A stretch of DNA of 64,000 nt from Knoellia koreensis (GCF_013041615.1 NZ_JABEPQ010000002.1:124001-188000); one strand, 5' to 3'; numbered from the stretch's first letter, positions 36,643-45,219 are shown. A program made the numbers and translations. Notes: a model not told the origin generated them from the letters alone.

Positions 36643-36723
36643 AACTTTCGGCCACCCGCCCGAAACCTCGGGGCTGGCCGCGACGACCGGCCGGAACTTT
36701 CGGCCACCAGCCCGAAAGCTCGG
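36643..36723. repeat. Two direct repeats that each form a hairpin
   Basis: A 29-bp unit starting AACTTTCGGCCACC occurs at 36643-36671 and 36695-36723 with three differences. Within each, CTTTCGG/CCGAAAG-type arms make a stem of 6-7 bp. They lie between the DUF2017 stop and the murI promoter and may include a terminator. Confidence 0.6.
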
Positions 36724-36748
36724 CTCCGGCCCCGCCACGGCGGCTCGG

Positions 36749-37387
36749 TCAGGGGCGCAGGGCGTGGGCCAAGGTCTCCTGGAGCCAGGTGAGGAAGTCG
36801 TAGACCGCCAGCGCGTACACCGCCGGGTCGTCGTCGGGGAGGCTGCTCGCCTGCTCCTCGAGCAGCTCGACGTCGTCGTCGTGCTTGAGCCCGAGCCGCT
36901 CCCCCAGCACCAGCCGCACGTCGGTCAGCGAGATGAGCACCGCCAGTGCCTGCTCCTGGTCGAGGCTGACCTTGTCGTCCTTGCCACCGGCAGGCGCCGA
37001 CAGCGCGGCGATCGCGGTCGAGAGGTTCGCCGCCTTGCGCGATCGCAGCCCGTCCTCGGTCAGCCGCCGGAACTCGGCTGCCATCTGCTCGTCTTGCCGG
37101 TTCGCGGTCGGCAGCAGCCGGTCGAGGGCCGGGTCACGCGGCGCCGGCACGTCGCCCGACAGGTCGGGCACCTGGTCGTCCGCCGACAGCGACACCCCCT
37201 GCCCGATACCACCCAGCCCGGCCACGATCCGGTCGAACTCGTCGCCGCCCTCGGCGACCGACGCCGACAGCGTCTCCGGCGCGACCAGCTCGAGCACCTG
37301 CTCCATCAGCCCCACGACGAGGCCACGTTCGACGGCATCGAGCTTCGCGGCATACCGACCGTCACGTCTCTTGAACCCGCGCGCCAC
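36749..37387 (-). CDS. DUF2017 protein (AosR-like)
   Basis: 212-residue all-helical protein of the DUF2017 family, always found with clpS in actinobacteria. The mycobacterial member AosR (Rv1332) is a redox sensor using a CXXXC pair and activates cysteine synthesis genes, but this protein contains no cysteine at all, so it cannot sense by that mechanism. Its GTG directly follows the clpS stop (TGA-GTG, no gap), so the two are co-translated. Confidence 0.85.
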   Translation of the reverse strand: MARGFKRRDGRYAAKLDAVERGLVVGLMEQVLELVAPETLSASVAEGGDEFDRIVAGLGGIGQGVSLSADDQVPDLSGDVPAPRDPALDRLLPTANRQDEQMAAEFRRLTEDGLRSRKAANLSTAIAALSAPAGGKDDKVSLDQEQALAVLISLTDVRLVLGERLGLKHDDDVELLEEQASSLPDDDPAVYALAVYDFLTWLQETLAHALRP

Positions 37388-37678
37388 TCAGTCGTCCTTC
37401 TGGAAGGTGGCCCACAGGCCATAGCCCTGGAGCGCCTCGGTGTCGGTCTCCATCTGCTCGCGGCTGCCGTTGGAGACGACCGCGCGGCCCTTGACGTGGA
37501 CGTCCATCATCAGCTTCTCGGCCTTGGACTTGGGGTAGCCGAAGTAGCTCTGGAAGACGAACGTCACGTAGGACATGAGGTTGACGGGGTCGTTCCAGAC
37601 GAGGGTGATCCAGGGGGTGTCCGCCTCGGTCACCTCGTCCGGCGACACCGTCTCCTGCTCGGTGGGGGCGATGGACAC
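37388..37678 (-). CDS. clpS: ATP-dependent Clp protease adaptor ClpS
   Basis: 96-residue adaptor that delivers N-degron substrates to ClpAP/ClpCP. The conserved WNDPVNLMSYVTFVFQSYFGYPKSKAEKLM segment with Asn-Asp substrate-binding residues and the HVKGRAVV strand is present. The GTG at 37678 has TATGGT (37685-37690 on the plus strand) ending 6 nt upstream, inside the overlapping divergent promoter shared with pncB. It is followed without gap by the DUF2017 gene. Confidence 0.94.
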   Translation of the reverse strand: MSIAPTEQETVSPDEVTEADTPWITLVWNDPVNLMSYVTFVFQSYFGYPKSKAEKLMMDVHVKGRAVVSNGSREQMETDTEALQGYGLWATFQKDD

Positions 37679-37682
37679 GGCT

Positions 37683-37697
37683 CCACCATAGGCTGCC
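37683..37697. promoter_or_regulatory. Overlapping divergent leaderless promoters of clpS and pncB
   Basis: The 22-nt gap between the two start codons contains CCACCATAGGCTGCC (37683-37697). Its ACCATA, read on the minus strand, is the clpS -10 TATGGT, and its TAGGCT is the pncB -10; they share two bases. Each ends 6 nt before its GTG. The same 15-mer occurs at 61951-61965 in the same role. Confidence 0.75.
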
Positions 37698-37700
37698 TGC

Positions 37701-39011
37701 GTGCCCGCTCTCACGCCCAGCACCGCCCTGCTCACCGACCACTACGAGCTGACCATGGTCGAGGCCGCCCTGCGCAGCGGGGCCGCATCGCGTCGGTGCG
37801 TCTTCGAGGTGTTCGCCCGCCGCCTGCCCGAGGGGAGGCGCTACGGCGTGGTCGCCGGGACGGGGCGGCTCCTCGAGGCCATCGAGGCATTCCGGTTCGG
37901 CGAGGCGGAGCTCGAGGCGCTGCGCGGGGTCGTCGACGAGGCCACCTTGTCGTTCCTCGCTGGCTACCGCTTCGAGGGAGACATCTGGGGGTATGCCGAG
38001 GGCGAGGCCTTCTTTCCCGGCTCACCGGTGCTCGTGGTCGAGTCCGACTTCGCTCACGGCGTCGTGCTGGAGACGCTGGTGCTCTCGATTCTCAACCACG
38101 ACAGTGCAATTGCGTCGGCGGCGTCGCGAATGACCTCGGCCGCTGGCGATCGGCCATGCATCGAGATGGGGTCTCGCCGCACGCACGAGGAGGCGGCCGT
38201 CGCAGCCGCGCGGGCGGCATACATCGCGGGTTTCGGCACGACCTCGAACCTCGAGGCGGGCCGACGCTGGGACGTGCCGACGGCGGGGACGGCGGCGCAC
38301 GCGTTCACCTTGCTGCACGACGACGAGCGGGCGGCGTTCAAGGCGCAGATCGAGACGCTCGGCAAGGGCACCACGCTGCTGGTGGACACCTACGACGTGC
38401 CGAAGGCCGTGGAGACGGCGGTCGAGCTGGCGGGGCCTGAGCTGGGCGCCGTGCGGATCGACTCCGGTGACCTGCTCGTACAGGCGCGCGAGGTGCGCGA
38501 GCAGCTCGACCGGCTGGGGGCGACGAAGACCAAGATCGTCGTGACCTCCGACCTCGATGAGTACGCCATCGCCGCCCTGGCCGCCGCTCCCGTGGACATC
38601 TACGGCGTCGGGACGTCCCTAGTGACGGGGTCGGGCGCGCCCACCGCCGGGATGGTCTACAAGTTGGTGGCCCGCGAGGACGCCTCCGGTTCGTTGGTGG
38701 GCGTGGAGAAGAAGAGCAAGGACAAGCAGTCGGTGGGTGGTCGCAAGTACGCGTTGCGGCGGCGCAACGCCCGCGGTGTCGGCGAGGCTGAGGTCATCGG
38801 CATCGGCGAGCCACCGGTCGACGACGGTGACGACCGGTCGCTGCTCGTTCCGCTGATGCGGGCCGGTGAGGTGGTCGACCGCGAGGCGCTTTCGCTGGAG
38901 AAGGCGCGCACGCGGCATACCGAGTCTCGAGCCGAGCTGCCGGCGGCGGCCCGCCGGCTGCAACGCGGCGAACCCGCCATCCCCACCATCTACGACGCCG
39001 GTTCGAGGTAA
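37701..39011 (+). CDS. pncB: Nicotinate phosphoribosyltransferase
   Basis: 436-residue enzyme that makes nicotinate mononucleotide from nicotinate and PRPP in NAD salvage. It shows LLTDHYELTM at the start, the EMGSRRTHEEAA segment with the phosphorylatable His (about 162), the GTTSNL loop and the IDSGDL phosphate-binding motif. TAGGCT ends 6 nt before the GTG, indicating a leaderless mRNA. The stop codon lies in a long hairpin. It begins an NAD-related run, followed by kynU and pncA. Confidence 0.95.
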   Translation: MPALTPSTALLTDHYELTMVEAALRSGAASRRCVFEVFARRLPEGRRYGVVAGTGRLLEAIEAFRFGEAELEALRGVVDEATLSFLAGYRFEGDIWGYAEGEAFFPGSPVLVVESDFAHGVVLETLVLSILNHDSAIASAASRMTSAAGDRPCIEMGSRRTHEEAAVAAARAAYIAGFGTTSNLEAGRRWDVPTAGTAAHAFTLLHDDERAAFKAQIETLGKGTTLLVDTYDVPKAVETAVELAGPELGAVRIDSGDLLVQAREVREQLDRLGATKTKIVVTSDLDEYAIAALAAAPVDIYGVGTSLVTGSGAPTAGMVYKLVAREDASGSLVGVEKKSKDKQSVGGRKYALRRRNARGVGEAEVIGIGEPPVDDGDDRSLLVPLMRAGEVVDREALSLEKARTRHTESRAELPAAARRLQRGEPAIPTIYDAGSR

Positions 39012-39045
39012 AAACGCCGGGAATCCTCGGCGTGTTTACCTCGAA
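39002..39045 (+). terminator. Hairpin overlapping the pncB stop codon
   Basis: TTCGAGGTAAA (39002-39012) pairs with TTTACCTCGAA (39035-39045), with an inner ACGCCG/CGGCGT stem. The TAA stop of pncB lies in the left arm, so the ribosome clearing this codon decides folding. It is probably the terminator, 12 nt before the kynU -10 box. Confidence 0.75.
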
Positions 39046-39069
39046 TCGCGCGGCAATAGGATCCACAGC

Positions 39070-40311
39070 ATGACCGACTTCGCCGCCGAGGCCGCCGAGC
39101 TCGACGCCGCCGACCCGCTGGCCGCCTACCGCGACCGGTTCCTCGCCCCCGAGAGCAGCGACCTCGTCGCCTACTTCGACGGCAACTCGCTGGGCCGACC
39201 CGTCGCTGACGTCCCGGAGCGGATGGCCGAGTTCGTCGACGGGCCGTGGGGTGACCGGCTCATCCGGTCGTGGGACGAGCAGTGGCTCGACCTGCCGCTG
39301 GAGCTCGGGGACCGACTCGGCCGCGTCTGCCTCGGTGCGGCACCCGGCCAGACCTTCGTCGGTGACTCGACGACGGTCCTGCTCTACAAGCTGTGCCGAG
39401 CGGCCGTCGACCACCAAGCCCACCAGGGGCGCACCGAGGTCGTCCTCGACACCGACAACTTCCCCACCGACCGCTACATCCTCGAGGGCATCGCCGCCGA
39501 GCGCGGCCTCACCCTGCGCTGGATCGAGACAGACCAGCGCACGGGCGTCACCGTCGACCAGGTCCGTGAGGCTGTCGGTCCGCAGACCGCGCTCGCCGTG
39601 TTCAGCCACGTCGCCTACCGCTCAGGCTTCATCGCCGACGCCCCGGCCATCACCGAGGCCGTCCACGACGCCGGCGGCCTCGTGCTCTGGGACCTGTGCC
39701 ACACCGGCGGCTCAGTCCCGGCGCATCTCGACGACTGGGGCGCCGACCTCGCCGTCGGCTGCTCGTACAAGTACCTGAACGGCGGCCCGGGATCGCCCGC
39801 GTGGGCGTACGTCGCGAGCCGGCACCACGGCATACTGCGCCAGCCCATCCAGGGGTGGCTCGGACGCAAGGACGCGTTCACGATGGGCCCGGGCTACGAG
39901 CCGGCCGACGGCATCCGCGCCTTCGTCTCGGGCACTCCACCGATCCTCGCGATGGTGCCGCTCCAGGCCAGCCTCGACCTCGTCGAGGAGGCAGGCATCG
40001 ACGCCATCCGCGACAAGTCAGTCAAGCTCACCGACTTCGTCATCCGCTACGTCGACGAGGAGCTCTCCGACCTCGGCGTCGAGGTCGTCAGCCCGCGCGA
40101 TCCGAACCTTCGCGGCGGCCATGTCACGTTGCGGCGCAACGGTTTTCGCGCAGTCAACCAAGCCCTCTGGGACGAGGGTGTCATCCCCGACTACCGCGAG
40201 CCGGACGGCATCCGCATCGGGCTGTCACCGCTCTCCACGAGCTTCGCCGAGGTGGTCGACGGACTCGACGCGCTGCGCGACGCGATCGAACGGCTCGACG
40301 CCTTCCAGTGA
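39070..40311 (+). CDS. kynU: Kynureninase
   Basis: 413-residue PLP enzyme converting kynurenine to anthranilate and alanine. FDGNSLGR near the N-terminus, the DNFPTDRY segment, LCHTGGSVP and the PLP lysine in CSYKYLNGGPG (about 237) mark the family. TAGGAT (39057-39062) ends 7 nt before the ATG. No tryptophan dioxygenase or formamidase is adjacent, so kynurenine must come from elsewhere; its position between pncB and pncA suggests regulation with NAD metabolism. Confidence 0.94.
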   Translation: MTDFAAEAAELDAADPLAAYRDRFLAPESSDLVAYFDGNSLGRPVADVPERMAEFVDGPWGDRLIRSWDEQWLDLPLELGDRLGRVCLGAAPGQTFVGDSTTVLLYKLCRAAVDHQAHQGRTEVVLDTDNFPTDRYILEGIAAERGLTLRWIETDQRTGVTVDQVREAVGPQTALAVFSHVAYRSGFIADAPAITEAVHDAGGLVLWDLCHTGGSVPAHLDDWGADLAVGCSYKYLNGGPGSPAWAYVASRHHGILRQPIQGWLGRKDAFTMGPGYEPADGIRAFVSGTPPILAMVPLQASLDLVEEAGIDAIRDKSVKLTDFVIRYVDEELSDLGVEVVSPRDPNLRGGHVTLRRNGFRAVNQALWDEGVIPDYREPDGIRIGLSPLSTSFAEVVDGLDALRDAIERLDAFQ

Positions 40312-40330
40312 GCCGCCGTAGCGTGGAGCC

Positions 40331-40942
40331 ATGATCACCGCACCCCGGGCACTGGTCATCGTCGACGTGCAGAACGACTTCTGCGAGGGCGGCTCGCTCG
40401 CCGTCGCGGGCGGCGCCGAGGTCGCGCGCCGCATCAGCGCGCACGTGGAGGAGAACACGCGAGGGTATGCCGCGATCGTCGCCACCGCGGACTGGCACGA
40501 GGACCCCGGCGAGCACTGGTCCGACCACCCCGACTTCAAGGGCACCTGGCCGGTGCACTGCAAGGTCGGCACCGACGGGGCGCTCTTCCACCCCGGAGCC
40601 GAGCCTGCGTTCGAGCGGGTCGAGGCGATCTTCCGCAAAGGCCTGCACGAGGCCGCCTACAGCGGGTTCGAGGGCTTCACGGTTGAGGGCGACCGGCGCA
40701 TCCCCCTCGCCGACTGGCTGCGCGAACGCGCCATCGAGGAGGTCGACGTCGTCGGCATCGCCACCGACCACTGCGTGCGGGCCACTGCCCTCGACGCCGC
40801 CGAGGAGGGCTTCGCCACCACCGTGCTGCTCGACCTCACGGCCGGGGTCGCCCCCGACACCACCGCCGCAGCCCTCGACGAGCTGGCTCGCGCCGGGGTC
40901 ACTCTCGACGGCCGCGTCGCGGACGGTGACGCCCCGTCCTGA
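40331..40942 (+). CDS. pncA: Nicotinamidase / pyrazinamidase
   Basis: 203-residue isochorismatase-fold hydrolase that converts nicotinamide to nicotinate, feeding pncB. Catalytic residues: Asp12 in VIVDVQNDF, Lys near 104 (FRKG) and Cys in TDHCVRATALDA; metal ligands lie in DWHEDPGEHW and CKVGTDGALFHPG-like segment. TAGCGT (40319-40324) ends 6 nt before the ATG. The gene begins 19 nt after kynU but seems to have its own leaderless promoter. Confidence 0.94.
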   Translation: MITAPRALVIVDVQNDFCEGGSLAVAGGAEVARRISAHVEENTRGYAAIVATADWHEDPGEHWSDHPDFKGTWPVHCKVGTDGALFHPGAEPAFERVEAIFRKGLHEAAYSGFEGFTVEGDRRIPLADWLRERAIEEVDVVGIATDHCVRATALDAAEEGFATTVLLDLTAGVAPDTTAAALDELARAGVTLDGRVADGDAPS

Positions 40943-40963
40943 CCACGCGGCATACCACCGTCG

Positions 40964-42871
40964 TCAGTGGCGCCCGCCCTCGGCGGCACCCTCGATGACG
41001 ACCGGCTGCCCGTTGGAGACGAGCTTCCAGTCGTAGGTCGTGAACGTCGTCGGGTCGATGACACCCTGCTCGGTCACCCAGTCGATGAGCAGCTGCCGAA
41101 TCTCGATCTGCGCGTTCCACAGCACCGGAGCCGTCTTGACGCCGGGGAAGTTGCCGCCGCCGCTCTGCCGGTAGTTGTTGATGGCGATCACGAACTGCCC
41201 GGCCGGGTCGATCGGCTTGCCGTCGTAGGTGAGGTTGGTGATGCGCTGGCCAGCCGGCTTGGCGATGTCGATGTCGTAGGCGAGCGATGCGTCGAGGCCA
41301 CCCATGACGTCGTAGTTGTAGTCCGGTGTGCCGTTCGGGGCCGTTGCCGTGGGTGCGTTCGTCACCTGGTCCGGGTTGTACGGCCCCGTGCCCGTGACCT
41401 GCTGGAAGTACGTGGCGGAGAACTCGAGATAGTCCTTGACCTGCTGGCCGGTGAACCGGATGCCGAGCAGGGTGTTGTCGTAGATGTAGAGGCCGGCCAC
41501 GTCGCGCACGGTGACGTTGCCTGCGGGGATCGCCGCGTCGCGGTTGAACGGCGCCGCGATCGACAGCACCGGCAGCGACTCGTCGGCGGTTCCCACGAGG
41601 GCGTCCTTGACTGCCTGCGCCTGCACGTGGTTGATGAAGTCGAGTGCCGCCGTGTCCTCGAACCGAGCGGTCGCCGCCGACATGGCCATGGTGCAGGTGC
41701 CGATCACCGAGTTGACGTAGGTGCGGACCACCGCGTGGTCCTGCGCGACGAGCCCGGCGACCTCCTTGTCCTCAGCGACGGTGTTGGCGTTCAGCAGCGT
41801 CGAGCGGCTGGTCGCCAGGTGCCAGCGGCCCTTGCGCTGCTCCAGCTCGAACTCCATGACCGTCAGGCGCATGCCCCACTTGAGGGGCTCGCTCAGCAGG
41901 ACCTGCTTGCCCGGCGTCACCTTGCTCGCCACGAACCGCTGCGGGATCTCCACGTGCGCGTGCCCCACGAGCACCGCGTCGACGTCGGCGACCTCCTCGG
42001 CCAGCTGGGTGGACGCGTTCTCGGGGAACGGCAGCGCGTCACCGTACGACGAACCGGGCGTGGCACCTGAGTGGCACGACACGATGACCAGGTCGCACCC
42101 GGCCGCCTTGAGCCGCGGCACCATGACCTTGGCCTGCTCGACGATGCCGGGGAACTTCACCTGGCCCTCGACGTTGGCCTTGTCCCAGATGGCCACACCG
42201 GGGGTCACCAGCCCGAGGATGCCGACCTTGACGTCGCGGCCGCCGCGGGCCTTGAACGACTTGATGACGTAGGGCTTGAAGATCGGCGCGCCGGTGTTCC
42301 AGTCGACCGAGTTGGCCGACAGCAGCGGGAAGTCGCACTGCGACTCGAAGGCCCGCAACGTGTCGAGGCCGTAGTTGTACTCGTGGTTGCCGAGCGCTGC
42401 CGCGTCGTAGCCGATGGCGTTCATGGCCTTGGCCATCGGGTGCACCGAGTCGCCTGTGATCGGATCGATCTTGGCGTAGTAGTAGGCAAGCGGGGTGCCC
42501 TGGATGGTGTCGCCCGCGTCGAGCAGCAGGGTCGGACCGCCCTTGGCCTCGGCGCGGACACCCTTGACCAGGGTCGCGATCTTGGCCAGGCCGATGTCGT
42601 TGTGCGCCGAGTCGTCGTACTCGGTGTCCTTGAAGTAGTCCCAGTTGAGGGTGTTCCCGTGGGTGTCGGTCGTGCCCATCACCGTGAGCCGGAATGGCCC
42701 GGGGCCGTGGGCCGGGGCGCCCGCGCCCTCCGGCGCGGCCTCGGCGGTTCCGGGGTGGGCCAGGAACGCAAGACCGGCGCCGCCCACGACGGCCATGCCC
42801 AGCATCTCGCGACGCGACCGCTCGACCTCGCTCAGCTTGGCGACGGCAGCGGTGGCACGGGGGCGGGACAT
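40964..42871 (-). CDS. Secreted metallophosphatase/5'-nucleotidase (UshA-like)
   Basis: 635-residue exported enzyme. The N-terminus has a Tat-type signal (SRREMLGMAVVGGAG, about 19-33). The calcineurin-type phosphatase domain has TDTHGNTLNW, DAGDTIQGTP, LGNHEYNYG, SCHSG and GHAHVEIP; the C-terminal 5'-nucleotidase domain has the NNYRQSGGGNFPG substrate pocket. It should dephosphorylate nucleotides or UDP-sugars outside the cell. GGAGG precedes the ATG. The 5' leader of about 60 nt holds a hairpin, and a -10-like TAGGCT lies at 42938-42943. Confidence 0.92.
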   Translation of the reverse strand: MSRPRATAAVAKLSEVERSRREMLGMAVVGGAGLAFLAHPGTAEAAPEGAGAPAHGPGPFRLTVMGTTDTHGNTLNWDYFKDTEYDDSAHNDIGLAKIATLVKGVRAEAKGGPTLLLDAGDTIQGTPLAYYYAKIDPITGDSVHPMAKAMNAIGYDAAALGNHEYNYGLDTLRAFESQCDFPLLSANSVDWNTGAPIFKPYVIKSFKARGGRDVKVGILGLVTPGVAIWDKANVEGQVKFPGIVEQAKVMVPRLKAAGCDLVIVSCHSGATPGSSYGDALPFPENASTQLAEEVADVDAVLVGHAHVEIPQRFVASKVTPGKQVLLSEPLKWGMRLTVMEFELEQRKGRWHLATSRSTLLNANTVAEDKEVAGLVAQDHAVVRTYVNSVIGTCTMAMSAATARFEDTAALDFINHVQAQAVKDALVGTADESLPVLSIAAPFNRDAAIPAGNVTVRDVAGLYIYDNTLLGIRFTGQQVKDYLEFSATYFQQVTGTGPYNPDQVTNAPTATAPNGTPDYNYDVMGGLDASLAYDIDIAKPAGQRITNLTYDGKPIDPAGQFVIAINNYRQSGGGNFPGVKTAPVLWNAQIEIRQLLIDWVTEQGVIDPTTFTTYDWKLVSNGQPVVIEGAAEGGRH

Positions 42872-42907
42872 GGCAACCTCCAGGGGTTTTTCAGGCGCGA
42901 GTCGCAG

Positions 42908-42927
42908 CCTCGTCCACGATGACGAGG
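42908..42927 (-). promoter_or_regulatory. Hairpin in the 5' leader of the nucleotidase gene
   Basis: CCTCGTC (42908-42914) and GACGAGG (42921-42927) form a perfect 7-bp stem with a 6-nt loop between the putative -10 box (42938-42943) and the GGAGG ribosome-binding site. Function unknown. Confidence 0.5.
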
Positions 42928-43016
42928 GCGAACAACCAGCCTAACCACCCGACCGGGCCCCCGGGTAGGGGGTCGCGGGCACCTGTGGAGGAGCAGCCCC
43001 CGGGTGGCGCCCGGCC

Positions 43017-44285
43017 TCAGCCGATGGAGGAGTCCGACCCGTCCGCCGCGCCCGACCCCTTCAGCCAGCTCGCGGCATACTTGCCGTCGTCGACCGCCCG
43101 GCCGCCCTCGCCGAGCTCCAACGGGCGGAAGGTGTCGACCATGACGGCGAGCTCGTCGAAGTACTGGACCCCGATCGACGCCTCCGACGCCCCCGGCTGC
43201 GGCCCGTGGGCGTGGCCGCCGGGGTGCACCGAGATCGAGCCCTTGCCGATGCCGGAGCCCTTGCGTGCCTCGTAGTCGCCGTCGACGTAGAACATGATCT
43301 CGTCGCTGTCGACGTTGGAGTGGTAGTACGGCACCGGGATCGACAGCGGGTGGTAGTCGACCTTGCGCGGCACGAAGTTGCAGATGACGAAGTTCCAGCC
43401 CTCGAAGACCTGGTGCACCGGCGGCGGTTGGTGCACCCGCCCGGTGATCGGCTCGAAGTCGCGCACGTTGAACGCGTAGGGGTACAGGCAGCCGTCCCAG
43501 CCGACGACGTCGAGCGGGTGGAAGGGCAGCTCGTGGATGGTGCCGACGATGCCCGACGGCCCGTTGCCGCGGTGCTTGATGTAGACCTCGCTCGCGTCGG
43601 TGGCCTTGGCGCCCACGTCCTCCGCGAGGAGGGGCCCGGTCGGCGGCCGCAGGTCGCGCTCGCAGTAGGGGGCGTGCTCGAGCAGCTGGCCGTACTTCGA
43701 CAGGTACCGCTTCGGCGGCGCGATGTGGCTGTTGCCCTCGATGCAGTAGGCGCGCAGGGGGTCCTTGGAGGACCGCTTGGGGATCCATCGGTGGGTCGTC
43801 GCGCGCGGGATGACGAGGTAGTCACCCTCGGCGACGTCGAAGGCACCGAAGACCGTCTCGACGCGCGCCTTCCCGCGCTCGACGTAGACGACTTCGTCGC
43901 CAATTCCGTTGCGGTACCACGGACTTGGCGCGCCGGCGACGACGTAGGAGATGCGCACGTCGCCGTTGCCGAGGACGAGCCGGCGCCCGGTCACGACGTC
44001 GGTGTTCTTGACGTCCTTGGCGTCGAAGAGGTCGTGCAGCTTGAGGTGCCGCGGCTTCAGCGGGTGGTTCGGGGTGGTCGAGAGGTCCCCGATGGTCCAC
44101 TCGCGGGCGCCGGCGATGGTCGACGGGATGTTCCGGTGGTAGAGCAGCGAGGAGTCCGAGGAGAAGCCCTCCTCCCCCATCAGCTCCTCGTAGTAGAGCT
44201 CGCCGGTCTTGCCGCGTCCGGCCGGTCGCCGGTGCTGCGTGTGCCGCTTGGGCGGGATGCTGCCCATCGCCTGGTAGTGCGCCAT
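43017..44285 (-). CDS. hmgA: Homogentisate 1,2-dioxygenase
   Basis: 422-residue Fe(II) cupin that opens the ring of homogentisate in tyrosine degradation. HRGNGPSGIVGTIHELPFHPLDVVGWDG and the C-terminal HPGGHAHGPQPG with iron-binding His/Glu residues are seen. The start is the ATG at 44285 (MAHYQAMG), with purine-rich GAGAGCGAG upstream; the frame open to 44927 is antisense to the divergent gene. That gene and fahA continue the same pathway. Confidence 0.93.
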   Translation of the reverse strand: MAHYQAMGSIPPKRHTQHRRPAGRGKTGELYYEELMGEEGFSSDSSLLYHRNIPSTIAGAREWTIGDLSTTPNHPLKPRHLKLHDLFDAKDVKNTDVVTGRRLVLGNGDVRISYVVAGAPSPWYRNGIGDEVVYVERGKARVETVFGAFDVAEGDYLVIPRATTHRWIPKRSSKDPLRAYCIEGNSHIAPPKRYLSKYGQLLEHAPYCERDLRPPTGPLLAEDVGAKATDASEVYIKHRGNGPSGIVGTIHELPFHPLDVVGWDGCLYPYAFNVRDFEPITGRVHQPPPVHQVFEGWNFVICNFVPRKVDYHPLSIPVPYYHSNVDSDEIMFYVDGDYEARKGSGIGKGSISVHPGGHAHGPQPGASEASIGVQYFDELAVMVDTFRPLELGEGGRAVDDGKYAASWLKGSGAADGSDSSIG

Positions 44286-44358
44286 CACTCGCTCTCTCTC
44301 GTCGCCGGAGGATCCTGCCCCGAGCATGGCACGTCGGGGCGCTAGTAACGTCGGCGGC

Positions 44359-45219
44359 ATGACGTCCAGGCCACCCCTTGCCGACCGTCCCGCCGAGCCC
44401 GCACTCTTCGCGCGCCTCATCGACGACGCGGCCGTCTTCCCACCCGGGAACGCGCCGTTGTGGGAAGCGCTCACCGCGCATCGGGAGCACCGCCAGGCCT
44501 GGTATGCCGCGTGCGTGGGCCCGTTGCTCGTGCCGGCTTCGGGCGTGGCTGAGCTGGTGCACCTCACCGATGACGGTGGCGAGCCGGTCCAGGTGTCGGT
44601 GGTCGGCCGGCCAGAGGTCGGGGCCGAGGAGGTTCGTGGTGCGGCGGCCACCCTGCGCGAGACGCCGGGCGTCATCGTCGTGGGCGTGGAGCTGGGCTGG
44701 TTCGAGGGCTGGCGCGACCTGTCGTGGGACCGCGACCCGCTCTCGTTGGAGGTGCCACGCGGCGACGCCCAGGCGGATGCCATCGCGGACATCGCTGGCG
44801 ACGCCAACGACACCGTCGCCGTGCAGGCCAAGTTCCGCACCGGAGCGACGCCGACGTGGCCGTGGCCGGACGAACGCGAGCTTGCCACCTTCTTCCGCAC
44901 GAGCATCGACCACGACCTGGGCTTCAAGCTGACCGGTGGACTCCACCACGCGGTGCGTGGCAGCTACGACGGCGAGGAGCAGCACGGCATACTCAACGTG
45001 CTCGTAGCGGTGCGGTGGGCACTCAACGGCGAGGACGTCGACGAGCTGGTTCCCCTTCTGGCAGAACGTGATCCGGAGGTGCTGGTCGCACACGTCACCC
45101 GCATGAGCGCTGCTGACGCCTCGATCGTCCGAGCCTTCTTCACCGCCTACGGCTGCTGTGGCGTGACCGATCCCATCAACGAGCTGGCCGCGCTCGGCCT
45201 GCTGGAAGGACCCGCATGA
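44359..45219 (+). CDS. Protein of unknown function coupled to fumarylacetoacetase
   Basis: 286 residues with no motif I recognise. The sequence alternates helices and hydrophobic strands (LLVPASG, VIVVGVELGWFEGW, VAVQAKFRTGATPTWPWPDERELATFF, LGFKLTGGLHHAVRG), a pattern like a TIM barrel with a possible Lys/His centre in FKLTGGLHH. It overlaps fahA by ATGA and diverges from hmgA, so it is likely to act in or near homogentisate breakdown; the missing maleylacetoacetate isomerase step is one possibility. TAACGT (44346-44351) ends 7 nt before the ATG. Confidence 0.7.
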   Translation: MTSRPPLADRPAEPALFARLIDDAAVFPPGNAPLWEALTAHREHRQAWYAACVGPLLVPASGVAELVHLTDDGGEPVQVSVVGRPEVGAEEVRGAAATLRETPGVIVVGVELGWFEGWRDLSWDRDPLSLEVPRGDAQADAIADIAGDANDTVAVQAKFRTGATPTWPWPDERELATFFRTSIDHDLGFKLTGGLHHAVRGSYDGEEQHGILNVLVAVRWALNGEDVDELVPLLAERDPEVLVAHVTRMSAADASIVRAFFTAYGCCGVTDPINELAALGLLEGPA

